The notes under the pieces are model-generated. The model saw only the letters and a program-made list of their open reading frames with translations, was not told the DNA's origin and made no database searches. Position numbers and translations under genes: made by a program. Positions 30,679 through 39,169 of a DNA stretch of 64,000 nt are shown piece by piece (the stretch's first letter is position 1; each line of letters starts with the position of its first letter). This DNA is from Streptomyces sp. PsTaAH-137 (GTDB lineage: Bacteria > Actinomycetota > Actinomycetes > Streptomycetales > Streptomycetaceae): positions 1 through 64,000 of the forward strand of contig NZ_QLLY01000019.1 in assembly GCF_003259365.1 (NCBI RefSeq), in the 5' to 3' direction.

Positions 30679-31725
30679 CTACGCGCCCGTGAGCCAGCCG
30701 CGCGTGTACGCGTCGATCTCGTCGGCGATCCGGGCCTTGCCCGCCGGGTCGAGGAAGGAGGCGCGCACCGCGTTCTTCGCGAGGTCGGCGACGCCCCGCT
30801 CGTCGAGGCCGAGGAGGCGGGCGGCGACCTCGTACTCGTGGTTGAGGTCCGTGGCGAACATCGGCGGGTCGTCCGAGTTGACGGTGACGGTGACGCCCGC
30901 GTCGACGAACTGCTTCAGCGGGTGCTCGTCGAGGGTGCGCACGGCGCGCGTCGCGATGTTCGAGGTCGGGCAGACCTCCAGCGGGATGCCGTGCTCGGCG
31001 AGGTGCGCGAGCAGCTTCGGGTCCCGCGCGGCGGACGTGCCGTGGCCGATGCGCTCGGCGCGCAGGTCGGTCAGCGCGTCCCAGACCGACTCCGGGCCCG
31101 TCGTCTCGCCGGAGTGCGGGACCGAGTGCAGTCCCGCCGCGATCGCCCGGTCGAAGTACGGCTTGAACTGCGGGCGCGGGACGCCGATCTCGGGCCCGCC
31201 GAGACCGAAGGAGACCAGGCCCTCCGGACGCAGCCGGTCGTCCGTGGCGAGGCGCGCCGTCTCCTCGGCCGATTCCAGACCGGCCTCGCCGGGGATGTCG
31301 AAGCACCAGCGCAGGACCGTGCCGAACTCCGCCTCGGCCGCCTTGCGGGCGTCCTCGATCGCGTCCATGAACGCGCGGGCGTCGATGCCGCGCCGGGTCG
31401 ACGAGAACGGGGTGATGGTCAGCTCCGCGTACCGCACGTTCTGCCGGGCCATGTCGCGGGCCACCTCGAACGTGAGCAGCCGGACGTCCTCGGGCGTGCG
31501 GATCAGGTCGACGACCGACAGATAGACCTGGATGAAGTGGGCGAAGTCCTTGAAGGTGAAGAACTCCGTGAGCCGCTCGATGTCCGTCGGGACCTTCGAG
31601 TCGGGGTGCCGGGCGGCCAGCTCCGACACGATCCTGGGGGAGGCCGACCCCACGTGGTGGACGTGGAGTTCTGCCTTCGGCAGTCCGGCGACGAAGGACT
31701 GCAGGTTCTTGCTCTCGGAGCTCAC
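30679..31725 (-). CDS. Adenosine deaminase family, likely aminodeoxyfutalosine deaminase
   Basis: The 348-residue zinc hydrolase has AELHVHHVGSAS at the first metal site, in place of the usual HVHLDG. It also has LHSVPHSGETTGPESVWDAL with the catalytic His and Glu, RIGHGTSA and TVTVNSDDPPMF with the metal and catalytic Asp residues. The HHVGS variant and this chromosomal position recall S. coelicolor SCO5662, which from memory deaminates 6-amino-6-deoxyfutalosine in the futalosine route to menaquinone. If so, it is a quinone rather than purine-salvage enzyme. GTG 31725 follows GGGGAGGA; the longer frame to 31839 lacks support. Confidence 0.82.
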   Translation of the reverse strand: MSSESKNLQSFVAGLPKAELHVHHVGSASPRIVSELAARHPDSKVPTDIERLTEFFTFKDFAHFIQVYLSVVDLIRTPEDVRLLTFEVARDMARQNVRYAELTITPFSSTRRGIDARAFMDAIEDARKAAEAEFGTVLRWCFDIPGEAGLESAEETARLATDDRLRPEGLVSFGLGGPEIGVPRPQFKPYFDRAIAAGLHSVPHSGETTGPESVWDALTDLRAERIGHGTSAARDPKLLAHLAEHGIPLEVCPTSNIATRAVRTLDEHPLKQFVDAGVTVTVNSDDPPMFATDLNHEYEVAARLLGLDERGVADLAKNAVRASFLDPAGKARIADEIDAYTRGWLTGA

Positions 31726-31888
31726 GGATTCCTCCCCAGGAACTTGGGTGATCGGCTGATCGGGGTCCTGGGCATCGTATGCGGACGCCCCGGCGGCGAC
31801 GGCCGGGCGGGGGCCTGCCGCGGGCCCCGGGCGCCCCACGCCCTAGCATGGCGGGCGTAGGAGCAGCAGCTGACGAGGGGGCCCGCAC

Positions 31889-32539
31889 ATGAACGGCGGC
31901 AGCACACCGCAGGACCGCGACCCGTGGGCCCCGCCGCAGGACGTGTCCCTCTCCAAGCCCGGTGACGGGACGGCGGACACCTCGCCGGACCTGCACGACC
32001 GGCAGACCGTGACGGCGATGCCGCTCACCCCGGGACCGCAGGCACCGCCCGCACCGCAGGCGCCCCCCGTGCCGCCCGCCGCGAGCCCGTACGCACCCCC
32101 GCCCGCACCGCAGCAGCACAGCCCGGTGCCGCCGCCCCCGGTCGCGCCCGAAGGCCCCGGCCGGCAGCAGTACGCCCACCCCGGTGCGCAGTACGGCTAC
32201 CCCGGCCCCCAGTACGGCTACCCGGCGCCGCAGCCCCCCGCTCCTTACGGCGGCGCGCAGCAGTACGGGTACTGGCCGGGCGCGATGCCCGCGCAGCCCA
32301 GCAACGGGCTCGGGGTCGCCGCGATGGTCCTCGGGATCATCTCGGACGTGCTGTTCCTGATGTGGCCCGTCGCCATCATCTGCGGGCTCCTCGGCATCGT
32401 CTTCGGGATCCTGGGCCGCGGCAAGGCGAGGCGCGGCGAGGCCACCAACCCGGGCCAGGCGCTCACCGGCATCATCTGCGGCTCGGTCGGAGCGGCTCTG
32501 GCCGTCGGCTTCATCGTGCTGATCGTCGCGACCTTCTAG
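31889..32539 (+). CDS. DUF4190-type membrane protein with proline-rich N-terminus
   Basis: The 216-residue protein starts with about 130 disordered residues rich in Pro, Ala, Gln and Tyr, including repeats of the type QYGYPGPQ/QYGYPAPQ. It ends with two membrane segments, GVAAMVLGIISDVLFLMWPVAIICGLLGIVFGILG and ALTGIICGSVGAALAVGFIVLIVATF. These are linked by a short basic loop (RGKARRGEATNPGQ) as in DUF4190. Such proteins are common in Streptomyces; their function is unknown. ATG 31889 is a clear start. Confidence 0.85.
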   Translation: MNGGSTPQDRDPWAPPQDVSLSKPGDGTADTSPDLHDRQTVTAMPLTPGPQAPPAPQAPPVPPAASPYAPPPAPQQHSPVPPPPVAPEGPGRQQYAHPGAQYGYPGPQYGYPAPQPPAPYGGAQQYGYWPGAMPAQPSNGLGVAAMVLGIISDVLFLMWPVAIICGLLGIVFGILGRGKARRGEATNPGQALTGIICGSVGAALAVGFIVLIVATF

Positions 32540-32551
32540 GCGGCCGGGGGC

Positions 32552-33103
32552 TCAGCCCCGCAGCCGCTCCCGCGCCGCCATCAGCGCGAAGCCCAGCAGA
32601 TTCGGCCCCCGCCATCTCGCCGGGTCGAGGGCCCCTGGGTCGTCCGCCGCGAGCCCGATGCCCCACACCCGGTCCACGGGGCTGGCCTCGACCAGGACCC
32701 GCTCCCCGGTGCCCAGCAGGAACGCCCGCAGCGCCGGGTCCGAGGCGAACTTGTGCACGCTGCCCTCGGTGACGATGCCGAACCGCTCGTGCCGCCATAC
32801 CGCGTCGTCGAACCCGCGCACCAGGCGCCCCGCCTTCTTGGCCTGCGACGGATGGCCGGCCTCCAGCGCCATCCGCTCCGCGTCGGCGTCACCGAACAGC
32901 CGGGCCTTCGCCGCCATCATCCAGTGCTCGGCCGTCGCGTACTCCACCCCGGCCACCGTGAACGGCGACGGCCACCACTGACTGAGACAGCTCGGTCCCA
33001 GCTCGCCGTCCGCCCGCGCGGCGTGTCCCCAGAAGGGGAGGTACTTCACACGGGCCCCCGCCCCCAGGGCCGCCACCAGCGATTCCCTGCTGTCGATCTC
33101 CAT
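32552..33103 (-). CDS. NADAR-family (YbiA-like) protein
   Basis: The 183-residue protein has NADAR marks: LSQWWPSPFTVAGVEYATAEHWMMAAKARLFGD with the conserved Glu and Trp, and a later VWGIGLAADDPGALDPARWRGPNLLGFALMAARERL. The family includes YbiA, which cleaves N-glycosidic bonds of riboflavin-pathway intermediates, and enzymes that remove ADP-ribose from guanine in DNA. ATG 33103 gives MEIDSRESLVAAL; the frame continues to 33133 but homologues usually start near here. It is convergent with the DUF4190 gene. Which substrate applies cannot be decided here. Confidence 0.87.
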   Translation of the reverse strand: MEIDSRESLVAALGAGARVKYLPFWGHAARADGELGPSCLSQWWPSPFTVAGVEYATAEHWMMAAKARLFGDADAERMALEAGHPSQAKKAGRLVRGFDDAVWRHERFGIVTEGSVHKFASDPALRAFLLGTGERVLVEASPVDRVWGIGLAADDPGALDPARWRGPNLLGFALMAARERLRG

Positions 33104-33173
33104 ACACGGGAGTTTGGCACGCACCACTGACACTCCGTCCTGGGTTTTCCAGGCTGACTCGACACCTGGTCGA

Positions 33174-33213
33174 CAGATTCCGTCGCGTAACCAAAAGGCA
33201 ACAACGGAATCAC
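33174..33213. promoter_or_regulatory. Candidate operator before the second aldehyde dehydrogenase operon
   Basis: GATTCCGT (33176-33183) and ACGGAATC (33204-33211) form an exact inverted repeat with a 20-base, A-rich centre, about 110-145 bases before the aldehyde dehydrogenase start. Read on the minus strand it resembles the site at 22785-22830 near the Lrp/AsnC gene, which suggests common control of the two loci. Confidence 0.5.
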
Positions 33214-33321
33214 TTGTTGGAGTAGTAGGGCTCTGTCAGGATCGTCACTCAAATCGAGCTGGAGCCACGCCGGTGCCCGCGGGACGGGACGACCGGCGGT
33301 GGAGAGCGAGAGCGAGCACTC

Positions 33322-34863
33322 ATGCACAACCCCACCTCGGCCAACCCCCTCTCGGCCACGTCCGTCACCGCCTCCGTGCAAGAACGGTTCGCCGACGGCG
33401 CCAACCACATCGCGGGCCGCCTGATCAAGGGCACTTCCGGCCACACCCACGCGGTCGTCGACCCGGCCACCGGCGCGGAGGTCTACACGTACGAGCTGGC
33501 GGGCCCGGACGACGTGGACGCCGCCGTCGCCGCCGCCCGCGCGGCCTTCCCCGGCTGGTCGGGACTGACCCCGGGCGAGCGGTCCGACGCGATGCACAAG
33601 TTCGCGGCCGTGCTCGACGAGTGGGCCGAGGAGTTCGCCCGGTTCGAGTCGTTGCAGTGCGGCAAGCCGATCAAGCTGAGCCGCGAGTTCGACGTGCCGG
33701 GCACCGTCGACAACACCGCCTTCTTCGCGGGCGCCGCCCGCCACCTCCAGGGGCAGTCCGCGGGCGAGTACAGCGGCGACCACACCTCGTACGTACGGCG
33801 TGAGCCGATCGGTGTCGTCGGCTCCATCGCGCCCTGGAACTACCCGCTCCAGATGGCCGCGTGGAAGGTCCTCCCCGCCATCGCCGCGGGCAACACCATC
33901 GTGCTGAAGCCCGCCGAGCTGACGCCCTTCACCTCGCTGCTGTTCGCCGAGGCCGCCGTCGCCGCCGGGCTGCCGGAGGGTGTCGTCAACGTCGTCACCG
34001 GCGCGGGCCGGGACGCGGGCGAGCACCTGGTCGGCCACCCCGACGTCGCCATGACCTCCTTCACCGGCTCGACCGGCGTCGGCAAGCGCGTCGCCGAGAT
34101 CGCCACCGCGACCGTCAAGCGGCTCCACCTGGAGCTGGGCGGCAAGGCCCCGTTCCTCGTCTTCGACGACGCCGACCTCGACGCGGCCGCCCACGGCGCC
34201 GTCGCCGGAGCGCTCATCAACACCGGGCAGGACTGCACCGCCGCCACGCGCGCGTACGTGCAGCGCCCGCTCTACGACGCGTTCGTCGAGAAGACCGCCG
34301 CCCTCATGGAGACCGTCCGGCTCGGCGACCCCTTCGCCGAGGACACCGACCTCGGGCCGCTCATCTCGCACACCCACCGCGACCGCGTCGCCGGGTTCGT
34401 CGAGCGGGCACGCGCCTACGCGCGCGTGGTGACCGGCGGCGAGGCACCGGACCACCCCGGCGCCTACTACAAGCCGACCCTGATCGCCGACGCCCCGCAG
34501 GACAGCGAGATCGTCCAGTCGGAGATCTTCGGCCCGGTCCTGGTCGTGCTGCCCTTCGACAGCGACGACGAGGGCATCGCGCTGGCCAACGACACCCCGT
34601 ACGGGCTCGCCGCCTCCGCCTGGTCGACCAACGTCTTCCGGGCCAACCGCGCCACCCGCGAGATCAAGGCCGGCTGCGTCTGGGTCAACGACCACATCCC
34701 GATCCTCAGCGAGATGCCCCACGGCGGCTACAAGGCATCCGGCTTCGGCAAGGACATGTCCGCCTACTCCTTCGAGGAGTACACGCAGGTCAAGCACGTC
34801 ATGTTCGACAACACCGCGGTGGTCCGCAAGGACTGGCACCGCACCGTCTTCGGGGACCGATAG
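33322..34863 (+). CDS. Aldehyde dehydrogenase, gamma-aminobutyraldehyde type (second copy)
   Basis: A 513-residue aldehyde dehydrogenase. Catalytic Glu is in HLELGGKAPFLVFDD and catalytic Cys in NTGQDCTAATRAYV. The N-terminus is about 30 residues longer than in the 22919 paralogue. The closing EMPHGGYKASGFGKDMSAYSFEEYTQVKHVM is nearly the same as in that gene, so both probably oxidise aminoaldehydes from polyamine breakdown. It heads a run of co-directional genes for the PotDABC transporter and a PuuB-like oxidase, as expected for import and oxidation of putrescine or spermidine. ATG 33322 is well placed. Confidence 0.92.
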   Translation: MHNPTSANPLSATSVTASVQERFADGANHIAGRLIKGTSGHTHAVVDPATGAEVYTYELAGPDDVDAAVAAARAAFPGWSGLTPGERSDAMHKFAAVLDEWAEEFARFESLQCGKPIKLSREFDVPGTVDNTAFFAGAARHLQGQSAGEYSGDHTSYVRREPIGVVGSIAPWNYPLQMAAWKVLPAIAAGNTIVLKPAELTPFTSLLFAEAAVAAGLPEGVVNVVTGAGRDAGEHLVGHPDVAMTSFTGSTGVGKRVAEIATATVKRLHLELGGKAPFLVFDDADLDAAAHGAVAGALINTGQDCTAATRAYVQRPLYDAFVEKTAALMETVRLGDPFAEDTDLGPLISHTHRDRVAGFVERARAYARVVTGGEAPDHPGAYYKPTLIADAPQDSEIVQSEIFGPVLVVLPFDSDDEGIALANDTPYGLAASAWSTNVFRANRATREIKAGCVWVNDHIPILSEMPHGGYKASGFGKDMSAYSFEEYTQVKHVMFDNTAVVRKDWHRTVFGDR

Positions 34864-34933
34864 CCACCTGGCCGCCTGACTCACGGCCGACTCCACCTTC
34901 CCGCAAGGGACTCCCGAAAGGGCAATCACGCGC

Positions 34934-36187
34934 ATGGAGCAGTACGAGCCCGACCGCCCGTCCCCGGCCCAACTGGCCGCGATGAGGCGCAGTTTCCACC
35001 ACGGCAGGGCCGCGATGTCGCGTCGCTCCCTGCTGCGTGCCTCGGCGGGCGGCGCGTTCGCCGTCGGCGGGCTCGGCGCGCTCAGCGCCTGCGGCATCCC
35101 CGCAGCCGGCAAGTCCTCGGGCGGCGTCTCGTCCGAGGACCACTCGGCCAAGGAGAAGACGGTCAACTTCTCCAACTGGACCGAGTACATCGACCTCAGT
35201 GACGACAAGAAGCACCACCCCAGCCTGGACGCGTTCGCCAAGCGCACCGGCATCAAGGTCAAGTACACCGAGGACATCAACGACAACGTCGAGTTCTTCG
35301 GGAAGATCAAGCCGCAGCTCGCGGCGGGCCAGGACACCGGACGCGACATCATCGTCCTCACCGACTGGCTCGCCGCCCGCCTGATCCGCTACGGCTGGGT
35401 GCAGAAGCTCGACGCGGCGAACCTGCCGCACGCCTTCACCAACCTGGCGGGCCAGTTCCGCGACCCCGACTGGGACCCCGGGCGCGCCTACTCCTACCCC
35501 TGGCAGGGCATCGCCACCGTCATCGCGTACAACGTGAAGGCCACCGGCGGCAAGGAGATCACCTCCGTCTCGCAGCTCCTCGACGACCCCAAGCTCAAGG
35601 GCAAGGTCGGGCTGCTCTCCGAGATGCGCGACACCCTCGGCATGACGCTCCTGGACATGGACAAGGACCCGCGCGCCTTCAAGACGGACGACTTCGACGC
35701 GGCGATCGCCCGCCTCCAGAAGGCCGTCGACAACAAGCAGGTCCGCCGCTTCACCGGCAACGACTACATCGCCGACCTCAACCAGGGCGACCTCGCGGCC
35801 TGTCTCGCCTGGGCCGGAGACGTCGTCCAGCTCCAGGCCGACAACCCCGACGTGCGGTTCGCGATACCCGACGCCGGCTACATCACGTCGACCGACAACA
35901 TGCTGATCCCCAACAAGGCGCGTCACAAGACGAACGCCGAGAAGCTCATGGACTACTTCTACGAGCCCGCGGTCGGCGCCGAACTCGCCAACGCGATCAA
36001 CTACGTCACCCCGCTGGAGAGCACCGTCGTCAAGGCGGAGCTGGCCAAGCTGGACAAGGACGCGGCCGCCGACCCGCTGATCGTCCCCGACAAGGCCATG
36101 TCGGCCAAGGCGCACGGCTTCCGGTCGCTCAGCGCCAAGGAAGAGACGTCGTACGAGCAGAAGTTCGCCCAGCTCACCGGCGGCTGA
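34934..36187 (+). CDS. potD: Polyamine ABC transporter, substrate-binding lipoprotein
   Basis: The 417-residue protein has a Tat signal (SRRSLLRASAGG, R30-R31) and lipobox LSAC with C53. The mature domain follows the PotD/PotF pattern: FSNWTEYIDLSDD, GIKVKYTEDINDNVEFFGKIKP, LTDWLAARLIRYGWVQKLD, YSYPWQGIATVIAYN, RFTGNDYIADLNQGDLAACLAWAGDVVQLQADNPDVRFAIPDAG. It captures putrescine or spermidine for PotABC. It starts 70 bases after the aldehyde dehydrogenase stop and is followed 48 bases later by potA, so it is in the same operon. Tat export suggests folding before secretion. Confidence 0.93.
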   Translation: MEQYEPDRPSPAQLAAMRRSFHHGRAAMSRRSLLRASAGGAFAVGGLGALSACGIPAAGKSSGGVSSEDHSAKEKTVNFSNWTEYIDLSDDKKHHPSLDAFAKRTGIKVKYTEDINDNVEFFGKIKPQLAAGQDTGRDIIVLTDWLAARLIRYGWVQKLDAANLPHAFTNLAGQFRDPDWDPGRAYSYPWQGIATVIAYNVKATGGKEITSVSQLLDDPKLKGKVGLLSEMRDTLGMTLLDMDKDPRAFKTDDFDAAIARLQKAVDNKQVRRFTGNDYIADLNQGDLAACLAWAGDVVQLQADNPDVRFAIPDAGYITSTDNMLIPNKARHKTNAEKLMDYFYEPAVGAELANAINYVTPLESTVVKAELAKLDKDAAADPLIVPDKAMSAKAHGFRSLSAKEETSYEQKFAQLTGG

Positions 36188-36235
36188 ACCGGTGCCCGCT
36201 GCCCACCCCCTTCCTCCGGACTCCTTGGACTCACC

Positions 36236-37408
36236 ATGACGACGCATCCTCAGAGCGACCACGGCGGCGACGTACGTCTCACCGGCATCAGCAAGACGTA
36301 CGACAACGGCTTCACGGCCGTCCGGCCACTCGACCTCACCGTCCCGCAGGGCTCCTTCTTCGCGCTCCTCGGCGCCTCCGGCTGCGGCAAGACCACCACG
36401 CTGCGCATGATCGCCGGCCTGGAGGAGCCGACCACCGGCACCGTGATGCTCGGCGACCAGGACGTCACCGGCCTGCCGCCCTACAAGCGGCCCGTGAACA
36501 CCGTCTTCCAGTCGTACGCGCTCTTCCCGCACCTCGACATCTTCGAGAACGTCGCCTTCGGCCTGCGCCGGCGCGGCATCAAGTCGGTGAAGAAGCAGGT
36601 CGAGGACATGCTCGACCTGGTGCAGCTCGGCGAGCACAAGCGCAAGAAGCCGCACCAGCTCTCCGGCGGCCAGCAGCAGCGCGTCGCCGTCGCCCGCGCC
36701 CTCATCAACCACCCCAAGGTGCTGCTGCTCGACGAGCCGCTCGGCGCCCTCGACCTCAAGCTGCGCCGCCAGATGCAGCTGGAGCTCAAGCGCATCCAGA
36801 CCGAGGTCGGCATCACCTTCATCCACGTCACGCACGACCAGGAGGAGGCCATGACCATGGCCGACACCGTCGCCGTGATGAACCAGGGCCGCGTCGAACA
36901 GCTCGGCGCCCCCACCGACCTGTACGAGAACCCGGGCTCCACGTTCGTCGCCAACTTCCTCGGCACCTCGAACTTCATCGAGGCCGAGATCGCGGGCCGG
37001 GCCGGCGACGACCTCACCCTGCGGGCCGGCGAAGGCAAGCTCGTGCTGCCCAGCGCCCGATGTTCCGCCGCGTCCACCGCCACCGGCGAGAAGGTCCTGC
37101 TCGGGGTACGCCCCGAGAAGATCTCCCTCACCCACGCCGACGACGCCTCCGAGATCCCCGACGGCCGCAACCGCATCACCGGCCGGATCGCGGACTCGTC
37201 GTTCATCGGCGTCTCCACGCAGTACGTCGTCGACAGCCCGCTCTGCGACGCGTTCGAGGTCTACGCCCAGAACATCGAGCGGGACGCCCGGCTCGCACCC
37301 GGCGCCGAGGTCGTCCTGCACTGGAACCCCGCGCACACGTTCGGCCTCGACGCCGACCAGGACGCGGCGGCGGGCGTGGAGAAGGTCTCGGAGGACGCGA
37401 ACGCATGA
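36236..37408 (+). CDS. potA: Polyamine ABC transporter, ATPase
   Basis: The 390-residue ABC ATPase has Walker A GASGCGKT, the Q-loop in VFQSYALFPH, signature LSGGQQQRVAVARAL, and Walker B VLLLDEPLGALD followed by FIHVTHDQEEAMTMAD. The ATPase part ends near residue 240. The rest is a TOBE domain (KVLLGVRPEKISL and following) typical of PotA-type subunits that sense or couple to the transporter. The stop overlaps the start of potB (ATGA). It powers polyamine import with PotB, PotC and PotD. Confidence 0.94.
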   Translation: MTTHPQSDHGGDVRLTGISKTYDNGFTAVRPLDLTVPQGSFFALLGASGCGKTTTLRMIAGLEEPTTGTVMLGDQDVTGLPPYKRPVNTVFQSYALFPHLDIFENVAFGLRRRGIKSVKKQVEDMLDLVQLGEHKRKKPHQLSGGQQQRVAVARALINHPKVLLLDEPLGALDLKLRRQMQLELKRIQTEVGITFIHVTHDQEEAMTMADTVAVMNQGRVEQLGAPTDLYENPGSTFVANFLGTSNFIEAEIAGRAGDDLTLRAGEGKLVLPSARCSAASTATGEKVLLGVRPEKISLTHADDASEIPDGRNRITGRIADSSFIGVSTQYVVDSPLCDAFEVYAQNIERDARLAPGAEVVLHWNPAHTFGLDADQDAAAGVEKVSEDANA

Positions 37409-38334
37409 GCACGACTCTCACCGAGGCGCCCGAGACGCCGTCCGAGGCGCCGGCTCCCCGCAAGCAGAAGCGGCGCGGCCGTCTCGTCCCGTACTGGCTG
37501 CTGCTGCCCGGCATGCTCTGGCTGATCGTCTTCTTCGCGCTGCCGATGATCTACCAGGCCTCCACCTCCGTACAGCAGGGGTCCCTGGAGGACGGCTACA
37601 CCGTCACCTGGCACTTCGCCACGTACTGGGACGCGCTGTCCGAGTACTGGCCGCAGTTCCTGCGGTCCGTGCTGTACGCGGGCCTCGCCACCATCCTCTG
37701 CCTGCTGCTCGGCTACCCGCTGGCCTACCTGATCGCCTTCCGCGCGGGCCGCTGGCGCAACGTGATCATGGTGCTGGTGATCGCGCCGTTCTTCACCAGC
37801 TTCCTGATCCGCACGCTCGCCTGGAAGACGATCCTCGCGGACAACGGCGTCGTCGTGAGCACCCTCAACTCGCTGCACCTGCTCGACGTCACCAGCTGGC
37901 TCGGCATGACCGACGGCGACCGGGTCCTCGCGACCCCGCTCGCGGTGGTCTGCGGACTCACCTACAACTTCCTGCCGTTCATGGTCCTGCCGCTCTACAC
38001 CTCGCTGGAGCGGATCGACGGCCGGCTGCACGAGGCGGCGGGCGACCTGTACGCCTCGCCGATCACCACGTTCCGCAAGGTGACCTTCCCGCTGTCGATG
38101 CCGGGCGTCGTCTCCGGCACGCTGCTCACCTTCATCCCGGCGACCGGTGACTACGTCAACGCGGACCTGCTCGGCTCCACCGACACCCGCATGGTCGGCA
38201 ACGTCATCCAGACCCAGTTCCTGCGCATCCTCGACTATCCGACGGCGGCGGCGCTCTCCTTCATCCTCATGGCGGCCATTCTCTTCATGGTCACCTTCTA
38301 CATTCGCCGTTCCGGAACGGAGGACCTGGTCTGA
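37405..38334 (+). CDS. potB: Polyamine ABC transporter, permease PotB
   Basis: The 309-residue permease has six membrane helices after a 25-residue basic cytoplasmic lead (PAPRKQKRRGRL). The EAA loop is LHEAAGDLYASPITTFRKVTFPLSMPG (about 215-241), the contact with PotA. The family motif PFFTSFLIRTLAWKTIL is also present. The gene begins with ATG 37405 overlapping the potA stop and ends with TGA that shares a base with the potC start. Tight overlaps ensure equal production of the complex parts. Confidence 0.93.
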   Translation: MSTTLTEAPETPSEAPAPRKQKRRGRLVPYWLLLPGMLWLIVFFALPMIYQASTSVQQGSLEDGYTVTWHFATYWDALSEYWPQFLRSVLYAGLATILCLLLGYPLAYLIAFRAGRWRNVIMVLVIAPFFTSFLIRTLAWKTILADNGVVVSTLNSLHLLDVTSWLGMTDGDRVLATPLAVVCGLTYNFLPFMVLPLYTSLERIDGRLHEAAGDLYASPITTFRKVTFPLSMPGVVSGTLLTFIPATGDYVNADLLGSTDTRMVGNVIQTQFLRILDYPTAAALSFILMAAILFMVTFYIRRSGTEDLV

Positions 38335-39131
38335 TGCCCTTCGTACGCTGGATACGCCGTAATCTCGTGGTGCTCGCGGGCCTTGTCACGCTCGCCTATC
38401 TCCTCCTGCCGAACCTCGTCGTCACGGTCTTCTCCTTCAACAAGCCGAAGGGCCGCTTCAATTACGAGTGGCAGGAATTCTCGGTCGACGCCTGGAAGAA
38501 TCCCTGCGGCGTCGCCGACATGTGCGGCTCGCTCTCGCTGAGCCTCCAGATCGCCTTCTGGGCCACGCTCGGCGCGACCGCGCTCGGCACGATGATCGCC
38601 TTCGCCCTGGTCCGCTACCGCTTCCGGGCGCGCGGCGCGGTGAACTCGCTGATCTTCCTGCCGATGGCGATGCCCGAGGTCGTGATGGCCGCCTCGCTGC
38701 TCACGCTCTTCCTCAACATGGGCGCTCAGCTGGGCTTCTGGACGATCCTCATCGCCCACATCATGTTCTGCCTCAGCTTCGTGGTGACGGCCGTCAAGGC
38801 CCGTGTGATGTCGATGGACCCGCGCCTCGAACAGGCCGCGCAGGACCTCTACGCCGGTCCCGTGCAGACGTTCCTGCGCGTGACGCTGCCCATCGCCGCA
38901 CCCGGGATCGCGGCGGGCGCCCTGCTCGCCTTCGCGCTCTCCTTCGACGATTTCATCATCACGAATTTCAACGCGGGCTCGACCGTCACCTTCCCCATGT
39001 TCGTATGGGGATCGGCGCAGCGCGGTACGCCCGTTCAGATCAATGTCATCGGTACGGCCATGTTCCTGATCGCCGTACTGTGTGTGCTTGCCGGAATGAT
39101 GGTCGGCAGGCGAAAGAACAAGAGTTCCTGA
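38334..39131 (+). CDS. potC: Polyamine ABC transporter, permease PotC
   Basis: The 265-residue second permease has six membrane helices, the EAA loop LEQAAQDLYAGPVQTFLRVTLPIAAPG (about 164-190) and the FALSFDDFIITNFNAG motif typical of PotC. It pairs with PotB in the membrane. ATG 38334 overlaps the potB stop. The end of the gene and the following spacer to the oxidase gene are less GC-rich than average, but no terminator is seen, so the oxidase gene is likely in the same transcript. Confidence 0.93.
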   Translation: MPFVRWIRRNLVVLAGLVTLAYLLLPNLVVTVFSFNKPKGRFNYEWQEFSVDAWKNPCGVADMCGSLSLSLQIAFWATLGATALGTMIAFALVRYRFRARGAVNSLIFLPMAMPEVVMAASLLTLFLNMGAQLGFWTILIAHIMFCLSFVVTAVKARVMSMDPRLEQAAQDLYAGPVQTFLRVTLPIAAPGIAAGALLAFALSFDDFIITNFNAGSTVTFPMFVWGSAQRGTPVQINVIGTAMFLIAVLCVLAGMMVGRRKNKSS

Positions 39132-39169
39132 ACCACAGGGTCTCCGTAATTTCTGAGGGAGTTGGAATC

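Noticed and set aside
32041..32280. CRISPR-like or functional repeat in the proline-rich gene start
   Set aside because: The repeats encode QYGYPGPQ-type low-complexity protein and have no spacer structure. No CRISPR array is seen anywhere in the window.
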